64,000 bases of DNA from Dryocosmus kuriphilus. Its lineage: Eukaryota > Arthropoda > Insecta > Hymenoptera > Cynipidae. Under the pieces are notes generated by a model. The model saw nothing but the letters and a program-made list of their open reading frames with translations. It did not search any database and was not told where the DNA came from. Within the stretch, counting starts at the first letter, position 1. The number at the start of each line of letters is the position of its first letter. Below are positions 1 through 9,554 of this stretch, one piece after another. The stretch lies in NCBI GenBank assembly GCA_038277395.1, contig CM076191.1:94112822-94176821 (forward strand). The letters run 5' to 3'. Position numbers and translations under genes: made by a program.

Positions 1-597
1 AGTTTCTACTATTCGCATTTTTCAAAAATAAGACCTGCGCTACCATAGGGGTACCTATCGATTTCCTAACGCACTAGGTTCGCGCATAGCCTTAGGAGTG
101 CCTATCGACCACGAGAACCGTACACGTTGGACGAGTCAGTCAGTCAGTCAGGTCGGTCCTGGAAAATGGCAAGTGTAGGAACACATACTCTTTGCGATTC
201 CTGCGACCCTGTGCCTTCCGCAGGCGGCAGACACCCATCGGTAGGAAGAAGGCTTGAGTTTCACCGGGTGAGAGCTCACCGATGTGCTCGGCGAGTCGCA
301 CCTGACTCAACTGCCGACTTTGTGTCATGCGTCTGGTGTTAAAGACAGTCGCTGCTGTTTGGGGTCGGTTAGTGGGGGAAAGCGTGGTTGTAGAGCCATT
401 CTCTACGGTCATGCGCTCGTAAGTTCACCTTACAAGCGGCAACACATTGTTACACCTGCCGGTATGTGCAAACGTACGTGCTCGTCATAAATAAATCAGG
501 CATTTTCCTTTGGAAAATATTATTTGTACTACGTCATGTGGCAGAAATAATTAGCTATCATAATTTGACTAGCAAATAGTATATGCTTTTATTACAG
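1..597. other. Unassigned sequence at window start
   Basis: There is no recognisable gene here. A short GTCA repeat lies near 133-152. The stretch 1-480 is richer in GC than what follows and has short open frames on both strands, none with a family motif. It could be the end of a mobile element, but no terminal repeat is visible. From 490 onward it is ordinary AT-rich, intron-like sequence. Confidence 0.4.
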
Positions 598-711
598 TTA
601 TTTCAAACTGCCTTGAGAGAGGTTCTTGAACAAGATCCTAAATGTACTGATAATTATCTCTTAAGGCATGTCGCGTGTCGCAAGCCATCGCTGTGCCATT
701 GGGAGCGGTGT
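598..711 (+). pseudogene. Possible CRAL-TRIO N-terminal-like exon relic
   Basis: A pyrimidine-rich tract and CAG acceptor (595-597) are followed by 38 open codons before a TGA at 712-714. The peptide contains LREVLEQDPK, then CTDNYLLRHVACRK. This spacing resembles the N-terminal helix of insect CRAL-TRIO lipid-transfer proteins (LRE-x-DPK-x-TDD-x-LLRFLR-RK), where the conserved FLR positions here read HVA. No donor site fits the family frame, and no second exon is visible. It may be a decayed exon copy or a chance resemblance; no function is implied. Confidence 0.25.
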
Positions 712-1464
712 TGATTGGAACTACTGTGAAAAATGCTCCCCGTTTTAATTTCGTCGAAACAAAAACTTTTTAAAAAATTCCTACTCAATTAATGTGTACA
801 AACGCAATTTCTTATGCATTTCCCCAAGTTTCAATCCGATATTTTATTCACAAAAAAAGTTCTGTGATTGAAAAAATAAATCGATGAATCCTAAAAATTG
901 AGGTCGGTCATATAGGAATTTTGTGTATGTCACCTGCCCTTAATATTTTTTACTAACTATCATTAGAAAATTTATTCATGAAAGGCTATATTAAACATTT
1001 AACTAAGAGATTTCCCAGAATATCAATAAAAACTATGGATCATGGTATACAGACTTAGTTTTTCAGAAACCTTCCTCAAGATATGTACTTTGCAATGATT
1101 ATAAGAAAAACAACTGTATTTTAAATTAAACTGTGATAGCTAATTATGTTGAAAGTTGTTAATAATAATAATATTTAACGTTTACTCACATATTTTCCTT
1201 ATAGAGTTACTATTCGCTGATATAACTCATGATGTAGTACAAACAATTTTTTTAAGGGAAAATGCCTGATTTTGAAATTTTTTCATTATCTTTGTTTGGC
1301 AACAATAACAATTTAAAGTCTCTGAAATATTTTCATGATATAATATTACTATTCAGTTCTTTTTCATAGGATTTAGTAGAAAAAAAAGGTTGTTTCAGAT
1401 TAAGCATCTGAACTTTAATTAATATTGAACTTATAGGTTCACACAGATAATAATTCGAGGAAAT
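712..1464. other. AT-rich intron-like sequence, no gene seen
   Basis: Long A/T runs and stop codons occur in all frames. I see no recognisable motif or repeat. Confidence 0.5.
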
Positions 1465-1690
1465 ATACTAATATCTTGCAATCATGTGTAATGCCAAGTA
1501 ATCCCTCGCAATATCAGGCAACCATTTGCATCATGTTGCATTTCTATGCAATATTTTGAATTATTTGCATTTCATGATAATCCTACAATCTCTTCCAATT
1601 CTTGATAATCTTACAATCTCTTGCATTTGTGAATAATCTTGCAATCTCTTGTAATATTATACAATCTTGCAAACTTGCAATCTAGTGTGC
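1465..1690. repeat. Degenerate TTGCAATCT-type short repeat
   Basis: A core close to TTGCAATCTCTTG or its variants (TTACAATCTCTTGC, CTACAATCTCTTCC) recurs roughly every 20-30 bases, about ten times. The copies are diverged and the spacing is irregular, so this is an old low-copy tandem expansion. Confidence 0.55.
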
Positions 1691-2266
1691 TCTAAAAGTC
1701 CAGGTGATTGACCCCTCGCATTTGGCCAACCGTCAGTTCTTGGTGCCTGGTCTTCTCCAAGAGGAGAGGAACTCTTTACAATAAAATGAAACATATTAGA
1801 ACAAGAAGTAATTTGCAAATGAAAACGTCTACCATGTGCAGGTGAACCGGTGCCGCTTCCAGAATGACAGATCTGCCTGCTACGTGAAACGGACTCAATC
1901 CATCCGTCCCTAGTTCGTCTCGGTGCGCGGATAATTATCGATCGTTAAATTTTCTTAGAGTTATCTTTTCGCTGTACTGAATATTCTTATTCAAAATACT
2001 TCGTTGAGTTAAAGGAGTACCACTTCTTTTTCTCGTCCGTTCCTTGATATTGTAGAGCATTCAAATTTACTTTTATGGTATGTGTATGTATTAATTATTA
2101 GAACTAATTTTTTTTAATTTCCAATTATTAAAAAAACCAGACCATCTTATCATTACATTTATGCACATTACTTTATACAGTATCTTTATTTATTGGAGTT
2201 CAACATTTAATTCTTTTGCACAATTATAATTCTAGTGTACTGAAATTTATATTGTTTTCATTATAG
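1691..2266. other. Intron sequence upstream of the kinase exon
   Basis: This stretch is mostly AT-rich. A moderately GC-rich island of about 100 bases lies near 1840-1935. It ends in a normal acceptor: a T-rich tract and TATAG just before 2267. No other feature was recognised. Confidence 0.5.
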
Positions 2267-2358
2267 GATCGTCTGTACTTTGTAATGGAGTATGTAAATG
2301 GTGGTGATTTGATGTTCCAAATTCAACAGTGTGGAAAATTCAAAGAACCAGTAGCAGT
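2267..2358 (+). CDS. Conventional protein kinase C, catalytic-domain exon
   Basis: This internal exon encodes 30 full codons plus two bases. It begins DRLYFVMEYVNGGDLMFQIQ and ends with KFKEPVA. It is the kinase-domain stretch around the hinge of PKC: FVMEYVNGGDLM is the PKC/AGC hinge and alpha-D segment, and the QCGKFKEP continuation resembles conventional (calcium-dependent) insect PKC more than novel PKC. The enzyme is a diacylglycerol-activated serine/threonine kinase that acts at membranes. The exon has a TATAG acceptor at 2262-2266 and a consensus GTAAGT donor at 2359-2364, and it ends in phase 2. The next expected segment (FYAAEI-like, then the HRD loop) was not found downstream, so the following intron probably runs past the window. 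The exact paralogue is not certain. Confidence 0.88.
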
Positions 2359-2741
2359 GTAAGTAATCACATATTAAAACTATACACCCACGGGGACAAA
2401 CGGATTAAGTTTATTTATAATATACAATGCAGTGAGTATACGGGTACAGAGCTTTCTTTCAGTTTATTCCTTGGACTCTTTTCAAGCGTGTGATTGTATG
2501 GATGCAATTGAGGCCAAGCCGATCTACTCTTTTCTCAGGATAATCCAGTCACATCCACCTATTTATAAGAGCGCATTACATTTGTCTTTCATAAATCCTT
2601 TTATTAAAGAGCCTTCTTAAAATATTTTTTTTTATTATTATTATATTAACGCAGTAGTAATATATTAGGGTTTCGCAGTCAGGTGCGGAAATTCTTATAC
2701 TTTCGGTTGGATATCCGTCTGTCGTTCTATCTTCCCGCCAA
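2359..2741. other. Start of the long PKC intron
   Basis: This follows the GTAAGT donor. It is AT-rich with short open frames only, and holds no motif until the 32-bp repeat array begins. Confidence 0.5.
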
Positions 2742-3750
2742 AATATCAGGAGATCATAACCGTCAGAGCCTGGCCATGCTGTGAGATTAAGCGCCAGAGC
2801 TTGATATACCAGGAGATCATAAGCGCCGGAGCTTGGCATAACAGCAGATTATAAGCGCCAGAGCTTGGCATAAGAACACGGTCATAAGTGCAAGACTTGG
2901 CAAACAAGAAGATCATAAGCCCCAGAGCTTGGAGTACCAGCAGAACATAAGCGACGTATCTCTGAATACCTACTAGGAGGTCATAAGTGTCGAAGCTTGG
3001 CATATCCGGAGATCATAATCGCTGGAGCTTAACATACTAGAAGATCATATGCGCCGGAGCTTGGCATAAAAGGAGGTCATAAACGCTGGAGCTTGGTATA
3101 CCAGGAGATCTTTAGCGCCCGAGCTTGGCATGCCAGGAAATTATAATCGCCGGAGCTTCGCATACCAGGAGTTCATCAGCGCCGGAGCTTGTTACACAAG
3201 GAGATGTTAAGCGCCCGAGCCTGGCATACCAAGAGATTATAAGCGTCGAAGCTTTGCATACCAAGAGTTCATAAGCGCTGGAGCTTAGCGCACCAGGAGA
3301 TCATAAACGCCAAAGCTTAGCATATCAGAAGATCATAAGCGCCAGAGCTTGGCATAATAGCAGATCATAAACACCAGAACTGAACATAACAACAGGTAAT
3401 AAGCTTGTCATGCCAGGAGATCACAGGCGCCTGCACTTGTCATATCTAGATATCATATGCGCCGGAGCTTGGCATTACAGGATATCATGAGCGCCAGAGC
3501 TTGGCACAAGAAAAGATCATAACAGCCGGAGTTTGGCATACCGTGTAATCATAAGCACCGGAGCTTGTCATACCAGGAAATCATAAGCGCCGGAGCTTGG
3601 AATTCAATAAGATCATATGCGCCGCAGCTTGAAATTCTAGGAGATCATATGCGCCGAAGTTTAGCATACAGGAGATCATATGCGCCGAAGCTTAGCATAC
3701 AGAAAATCATAGGCGCCAGAGTTTGGCATACCAGGAGATCATAAGCGCCG
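2742..3750. repeat. 32-bp minisatellite array (main block)
   Basis: About 31 imperfect tandem copies of a 32-bp unit, close to CCAGGAGATCATAAGCGCC followed by GGAGCTTGGCATA. Copies differ by scattered substitutions and a few indels, so the array is old. Open frames on either strand, rich in DLL and MPSSGAY-like repeats, are by-products of the repeat. The array is interrupted at 3751 and resumes at 4745. Confidence 0.9.
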
Positions 3751-4749
3751 CATAGTGGACAGTTTTGTGAAATTTTGTCTCATAATCATGTAGCTTGAGA
3801 CAGGCATTTTGGCGGGCTATTTTTTTCAAATTGAAGATGAACCTTTACCAAATATAGAAAAATTATAGAAAGATCTAAAAAAAATTTTCACATTGATGAA
3901 AATTTGTCATGCTCAATCCAAATTTAATATGTAAATTGATGTAGGTCAAAAGTCAAAATGACGCATCCAACATGGTGGATCGAAATTACAAAAACAAACG
4001 CGATTTGATCAAAAATCGTTACTTGGAGCTTTTTCGGGTAGCTAATTTGAAATCCAAAGTCAAAATTTCAAAATTTGAAATGGCGGATCCAATATGTCAG
4101 TTCGAAATTTCGAAAACAAACGCCATTTTGTTTAAGATCGTTCTTTGGGAGTGTTTGGGGGTTTGGGCGGTCCCTTATTTTACATATAAAATCAAAATTT
4201 TGAAAACTGATGATAGCAGATGGCGTATAAAAATTTCAAGAACGCCATTTTGAGTTTTGAAATTGTATTAAAAATCAGGCACTCAGATCACTCTCGAGTA
4301 ATTTCATATTGGAATACACCATTTTGAATTTTGACTTTGCATTTGAAATGAGCAACCCAGAAAGCCCCCGGGTAACGATTTTTAATCAAAACAGATTTGT
4401 TTTTGCAATTTAAATCCACTATATTGGATACGCCATTTTGAATTTAACCTACATCAATTTCCATATCAGATTTCTAATTGGACACGCAAAAATCTGTATA
4501 AAAACAATTGCAGAATATAACATCATTTCTAAACGTGCGTGGTAATCAATAAACAATCTTTTTGGTTAAAATGCCAAATTCATTACAAATTTTCAAGGCA
4601 AAAACAGTTTTTTTTAGGCTTTCTCTATAATTTTCCTACATTTCGTAATGATTTACCCTCAATTTTAGAAAAATGCCCCTCTACGTAATGCCTGTCTCAC
4701 GCTACACGATTTTGAGGAAAAAGTTCGTAGAAGCGTCGACTGTGCGTCG
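3746..4749. mobile_element. Transib-like non-autonomous foldback element with 5-bp target duplication
   Basis: The element itself is 3751-4744 (994 bp). Its left end CATAGTGGAC matches the reverse complement of its right end (CACAGTCGAC), and the inverted match continues without gaps for over 45 bases and then patchily to the centre near 4247. The flanks are CGCCG (3746-3750) and CGTCG (4745-4749), both fitting the CGNCG 5-bp duplication known for Transib. The combined terminal heptamer is close to CACAGTG, as known for Transib ends and V(D)J recombination signals. No transposase is encoded, so it would need one supplied in trans. The satellite unit resumes in register after it. Family assignment rests on ends and target only. 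Confidence 0.65.
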
Positions 4750-4796
4750 GAGCTTAGCATACCAGGAGATTATAAGCGTTAGAGCTTGGCATAGCA
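4745..4796. repeat. 32-bp minisatellite array (resumed end)
   Basis: About one and a half further copies of the same 32-bp unit. They show that the array was one block before the foldback element inserted. Confidence 0.85.
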
Positions 4797-5053
4797 AATT
4801 TTTTTATACGATATAAAAATATGAATGTTTAACATTTTAAATACTATATTTAAATAGGCTACGAAACCCTTTTTTGTAGTAGCTTGGCGGTTGCTATGAC
4901 TAACTTTTGTTTTTAGCGCCATAGTAATATATTATTGTGTTTTTGATATTTGAGTTTTTGTCCAGCGATTGCATTAGTATTTTCGATGTTATTTTTTATT
5001 CGTCTACTTGGTCGCCAGTTAATTCTTAAAAGATATTTGATATCTCTTCTGTG
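4797..5053. other. AT-rich sequence, no gene seen
   Basis: Nothing recognisable between the minisatellite and the tRNA-like hairpin. Confidence 0.45.
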
Positions 5054-5157
5054 AAAAAATTATCTCTGACTCCGCTGGGAGTCGAACTCGTATTTGAACA
5101 CCAGATCGGCAATTTACCTTGGCTCGATTCCTAGCAGAGCTAGAGATAATTTTTTAG
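5054..5157. repeat. Hairpin with tRNA-like core
   Basis: The outer arms AAAAAATTATCTCT and AGAGATAATTTTTT are inverted repeats. On the minus strand the interior reads GAGTTCGACTCCC, a good RNA polymerase III B-box. It looks like a SINE/MITE relic built from a tRNA-like sequence, not a functional tRNA, because no cloverleaf could be closed. Confidence 0.45.
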
Positions 5158-5479
5158 ATTAGATATTTAATGCATTTAGAGCATTAACTCGCGACCAAAT
5201 AGATCAACGAAGTGTAAAATCGAAAATAGTAACTAATATATTATTTTTATTTAAGAACATAAAACGTCTTCTTGTCTATACAATGTTTTTCGTTTTCCCA
5301 ATTAAAATTTTGCATACATTTATCAATTTCAAGTGTCTACAAAGTAGAGGATTCAGCTAAGTAGGTACTTTCTCATTGAGATGAGAATATGAAAATAAAA
5401 ATTTACGTTTTTGATATACTTTAATCGACTGGTAAGCGTGAGAAACGTGATGAAAATGCGCCTGAGTATAAGGTAGATT

Positions 5480-6150
5480 TTTTAATAACTTTTAATAACT
5501 TTTAATTAACTTTCTAATAATGTTTTTCTTGATTAAAACAATTATTATACGTTTCATCCAAAAAGTATGCGTTGCATCAATAAATAAGTTTTAAGCAAAT
5601 TTGTAGGTCCTTCGAAGTTGAATAATTTTGCTTCTTAATATTTACTCGTATCTCGCATAGTTTTGCTACAAAGTGTAGGTATTTCTTAATACTTTATAAT
5701 ATTGTCTACGAATAACTCAGAAACTATGCGTCTTTACGAAAAAAAAATGATACAGAACAAATTTCTAGATCGTTTTGGGGTGAAAAACTTTGTTCAATAC
5801 CATTTCGTTGCACCTTGCATATTTTGGCGGGAAATTTAAATTTTTTATTTTTAATACTGTTTTCCCGATTAAAACGAAAACCGTACATTTTATCGAAAAA
5901 TGGTTATTACAAAATTTGTAGACCTTTTTGGTTTTAACAATTTTGTTTATTATCATTTTTTTCGCGTCTCGAATATTTTGGAAAGAAACCACAGTTTTAT
6001 ATTTTTAATAATGTTTTCTCTATTAAAACAAAAGCCATGTATGTTATCAAAAAATGGTTGAAACAAGATTTGTAGATTTTTTTGGGATGAACAATTTTGC
6101 TTTCTACTATTTTTTTTGTGTCTCGCATAGTTTAGCCGGAAAATGGATTC
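5480..6150. repeat. ~165-bp diverged tandem repeat, about four copies
   Basis: Each unit carries an AATA(C/A)TGTTTTC-ATTAAAAC block, an AATTTGTAGA-TTTTGGG block and a TCTCGCATAGTTT-type end. The last two units (about 5830-6150) are most alike. Open frames on the minus strand across the region are rich in K, N and F and follow the repeat; I do not regard them as genes. Confidence 0.6.
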
Positions 6151-6171
6151 TTTGGTTTTTTTAAACCGTTT

Positions 6172-6354
6172 TTGATGGATAAAACTATAACCGCTGGTCA
6201 AAAACCACTGTTTAACGAAGTCGTCCTTGCCTTTTACGCCTTCAAGAAGTATGCCAAAGCGCAATTCAATCCGATTAGTCCTTCGAAAGTTATTGCGGGA
6301 ACAGACGACGAAGACAACGACAACGGCGACAACGACAGCGACATCAACAGATAG
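6172..6354 (+). other. Short open frame with GAC/AAC tract, not a supported gene
   Basis: A 60-codon frame ends in an acidic Asp/Asn tract encoded by a GAC/AAC/GGC trinucleotide run at 6302-6351. The middle part has more balanced composition than its surroundings and could be a relic exon, but I recognise no domain and see no splice evidence. Confidence 0.2.
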
Positions 6355-6630
6355 ACAGTCACCAACGTAAAGTATGTTTTTTCGTATTCAGGGGGTCATG
6401 GAACGTCGAGATTTCATGAAATCCATGAAAATCAGTCTTCATATAAAACTAATTAAAACCCCCTAACTATGTGACACTTTTTGAGGTTTTTAAAATGTAA
6501 CTCCTTTCATTTTTTGAGTAGAAAGCTGAGGATTTTATTTAACATTCGTACGCATCTCAGCTTTCGAATGTCGCCTTAAGAACTAATTTATCTATAATGA
6601 GAGCGGAGGGAGAATTTTTTTTCTATGTCG

Positions 6631-6661
6631 CATTGTTGGGTAACAAACTAGCCCAACAATG
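6631..6661. repeat. Perfect short hairpin
   Basis: CATTGTTGGG and CCCAACAATG form a perfect 10-bp stem around an 11-base loop. No function is assigned. Around it, 6355-7020 is otherwise AT-rich with nothing recognised. Confidence 0.6.
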
Positions 6662-7023
6662 TGTCTCTTTTGTGGCTAGGAAAACGTTTCAATATGGATT
6701 TGTCACATTATTGTAGACGCCTTCATGAGAATGTTTACATTTTATTTGCTGCAGGGAGGAAAAAAATGTTTAATTCAACCAAGATTGTCAATTTCGATTC
6801 ATTTTCAAGCATAAATCATCTGGTTTTTGTATTTATTTATTCGTATTTTATTTATTTTGATCAGAAATAGACATAGAGGGAGTGCACCTCGTTTTTCATA
6901 AACTATTTATAAAGCTGTTAGAAATCTTAAAAAATGTCAAAAACACTAGATATAATCACAATGTTGTTTGAATAAAAATAATAATAATAATCACAAAAGA
7001 AAGGAACGAACAAAAAACGCAAT

Positions 7024-7623
7024 CTACTTTTTTATGCCAGCAATAAAGACTCCCGGGCTGATTTCTCGAGGTGGATCCATTCAGCGAACAATTTGGTCTG
7101 CCTTACACCAGACCACTTCGGGAGCATTCGGCCACGTCCAAAATTTTCTAGTTTTGACCATGGAAGATACTGCTACTTCCCCTTTCTCGTATGAAGCGGA
7201 CATCTTGATCCCAGGGTACAATATCTCCCAGTATTTTAGAACAATATATCTGTCATACTCAAGCCGGGGATCCTCTTTCACTTCATTATCAGCAAGGGGT
7301 TCAAGTGGGCAGACTCATGGGCACTGTCCAGTTCTTCAGACACAGCATCAGTTGAGGCAGGTGGTTCAGCCACAGAGGTTTCTTGTATGGACTGGACAAT
7401 CACAGAAGATACGACGACTCATGCTTCTGCTTTCTTTTCTTGCCATTTTGTTTTGGTTTTGCGGCTCGTTTACTGGTTCTAACTCGAATCTTCTGCTTTG
7501 ACGTCGAAGATGCGGGCTACACATCCTCAGTCCTGTGTTCTGCGAGATCCAAATCTTCAAGAGTGATTCCTCTGCCGGGCGGCGTTCACTTTCCTTCTCC
7601 TTCCACGGGCTGGCTTGTGTCAC
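7024..7623 (-). pseudogene. Relic of an insect transposase-associated gene (C-terminal domain)
   Basis: On the minus strand, 7281-7084 reads YDRYIVLKYWEILYPG, then KTRKFWTWPNAPEVVW, followed after an in-frame TGA by DPPREISPGVFIAG and a stop at 7024-7026. The layout V-x-Y-x-x-x-x-YPG, then KxWxWP, then a W/Y-x-x-x-IV and PPR-x-ISP resembles a C-terminal domain I recall from many uncharacterised arthropod proteins linked to domesticated transposases. Upstream (7366-7623) a different frame is rich in R, K and S. At least one stop and one frameshift separate the parts. The function of this domain is unknown to me. Confidence 0.4.
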
Positions 7624-8924
7624 GAGTTTAAGGAACTAAGTTCTGATTTTTCATATAAAAGTCCATAAAACATGAACAAATCAAGATTTCAAATCCCAAA
7701 ATGTCGCATTATGTAGCTTGTGTTATGTTTATGAAAGTATACACTTACCATGTTTGTCAGGTGAGTGGAACACGTTGAGCCAGACTACACTTTTTGTGCT
7801 TTTCAAATACACACAATCAACTAATTATTATTGTTGTTTATACATTAACAACCATAGATAAGTCAAATAATACAAAAAAAAAACCTGTAATGGAGCCTCG
7901 CAGAGGTGGCGCAATCAAGTAGACACTTCAGAACATTTATAGTCATCCTCAGAGCCCCTAAGAAGCGCTAGTATGCCAAAACTCGTGTGTGTCACAATGT
8001 TAGGACCAAGTCACAAAGTTGGGAGATTTTACGGTATTTATTCTGTGCTCTTCTTGCGAAAGAGGACGTGAGGCTAAATTCCCTACCTATTATTTCAGAT
8101 ATTTATACTGTGCTCTTTTCTTTTACTGTTTTAGGTTTATATTAAAAATTATGATACACGATAGAACGATAGACATTTAAATAGTGTTTAGCGTCTCATT
8201 CCGGTTCTTAAATATACTATCCTCGGGCGAAAATAGGCTGAGAGAATTTTTTAGGGGGGCTTCGTTTAACTTTTCTTTGGAAGTAAAAAGACTTTTGATA
8301 TGGTCGCTTATCGATATTTCAAGTGTAGTCGACAGTTAGGAACTGCGATATACTTCTAGCAGTTGCACTGAGCGAGTACCACTTATAATTTATTCTTTAT
8401 GCTCACATAGGTTTCCAGTCAGGTCTTAGGTCCCTTTCTTTGTGACGGTCACAAATAGGAAGTCTCCTATCCTAGCACCGCCATTTTATAAAATCGAACT
8501 GGGAACTATGCTATAATGAAGGGCTCACCAAGTACTGAAAATAAATCTAAGACAGTGATTTTCATCTTTGCAATTCTCAACATAAAATGTCTTGTACGTT
8601 GAGTTAAGTCACAGGAGGCTAACACCAACATACCCGTAAATTCAAAACTCATTAATCGATCCCGGATTTTATCAGAAATAAATGGTATATTAAAGGACCT
8701 TAAATAGTTCTAAATGATTATATTGTTATATTATCATATTCTAAGCCACCTTCAAAAACCACAACCGCCTACGATCCCGCGAGCCCGAGTAGGGAGTGGG
8801 GACACGACACTTCCGGGCCCTCCAAAGTCTCGAGTCGAGTCGGGCTTGTGCTGAATCTCAGCCTTTCCACAGTGCCACAGCCTACCCCGTTATTTCCACC
8901 AGGACGTACCCTGACGCCTACAAG
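7624..8924. other. Unassigned sequence, 1.3 kb
   Basis: Mixed AT-rich DNA. A more GC-rich patch at 8765-8925 borders the LINE relic. I see no promoter, RNA gene or coding signal here. Confidence 0.4.
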
Positions 8925-9285
8925 TGACGAATGATATTTATCTTCAGGAATTATTGGAGCATTATATCTAGTTATTATACACGGTGAATTAACGAGAAAT
9001 AAGTCTAGGTATCGGTTATTGTCGTTTACAATTTTATTTAATTGTTGCAGTTCAAAGTATTGCAAGATGGAGGAGAATAGTAAAGATTTTATATCTTCAG
9101 GGGCACCCTCGCAAATATTCTTATATTGTGGTATATTAAAATCCTGAAGGATAATTAATTTGTGATTCCAAAAATCGCATTTGGAAGTAAGAGATTCGAA
9201 GAATGCTTCTAATGTGTCAACATAAATAGCAGGAGGTATGTATATAATTATATAATACTCTCCGGGGGTGGCTCTGATGGCGGGC
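8925..9285 (-). pseudogene. LINE endonuclease (EEP) fragment
   Basis: Reading the minus strand from about 9285 to 8931 in one frame gives YIPPAIYVDTLEAFFESL, then KLIILQDFNIP, a stretch with NRYLDLFLVNSP, and EDKYHSSLV. This is the C-terminal half of the apurinic-type endonuclease of non-LTR retrotransposons, where the conserved core is GDFN-P, LDL-SN and D-H-P-L. Here the glycine before DFN is glutamine. The N-terminal catalytic half, the reverse transcriptase and the tail are missing. The clade is Jockey-like by impression only. Confidence 0.6.
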
Positions 9286-9554
9286 GACTTTATGCTGAAT
9301 CTCCGTCGTGCGTCTCTTCATTGTCATTTGCTTCTAGTATTTTTTTGTCATTTGAATCCAAATTTATTTAATTTTTATCAAAACAATTTTTATCAAAATT
9401 TTTGGTTTCAAAATTATCATCGTAATTAAAATCTGAAAAATTTTCTTCGGCGCTTATGTCACCAGAACATGGATAATAATCTGAAATTTCTGCGTTGCTA
9501 TCACCTTATATAGTCAGAATATTCTGGATCATAGCTTAAGTTGTCTGATATATA
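9286..9554. other. AT-rich spacer before mariner copy 1
   Basis: A GC-rich patch at about 9265-9310 has a GCTGAATCTC motif also found near 8850, flanking the LINE relic. Otherwise nothing was recognised. Confidence 0.35.

Noticed and set aside
127..490. Overlapping open frames on both strands near the window start
   Set aside because: No family motif, no splice context, and both strands are open equally; this reflects base composition.
2576..3003. Open frames on the minus strand with DLL/MPSSGAY-like repeats
   Set aside because: They follow the 32-bp minisatellite exactly; 32 is not a multiple of three, so the reading frame rotates and no repeated protein would be kept.
7051..7079. SmaI, XhoI and BamHI sites within 30 bp, resembling a cloning site
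   Set aside because: They lie inside a recognisable domain relic (DPPREISPG), no vector sequence surrounds them, and spacing is unlike a polylinker.
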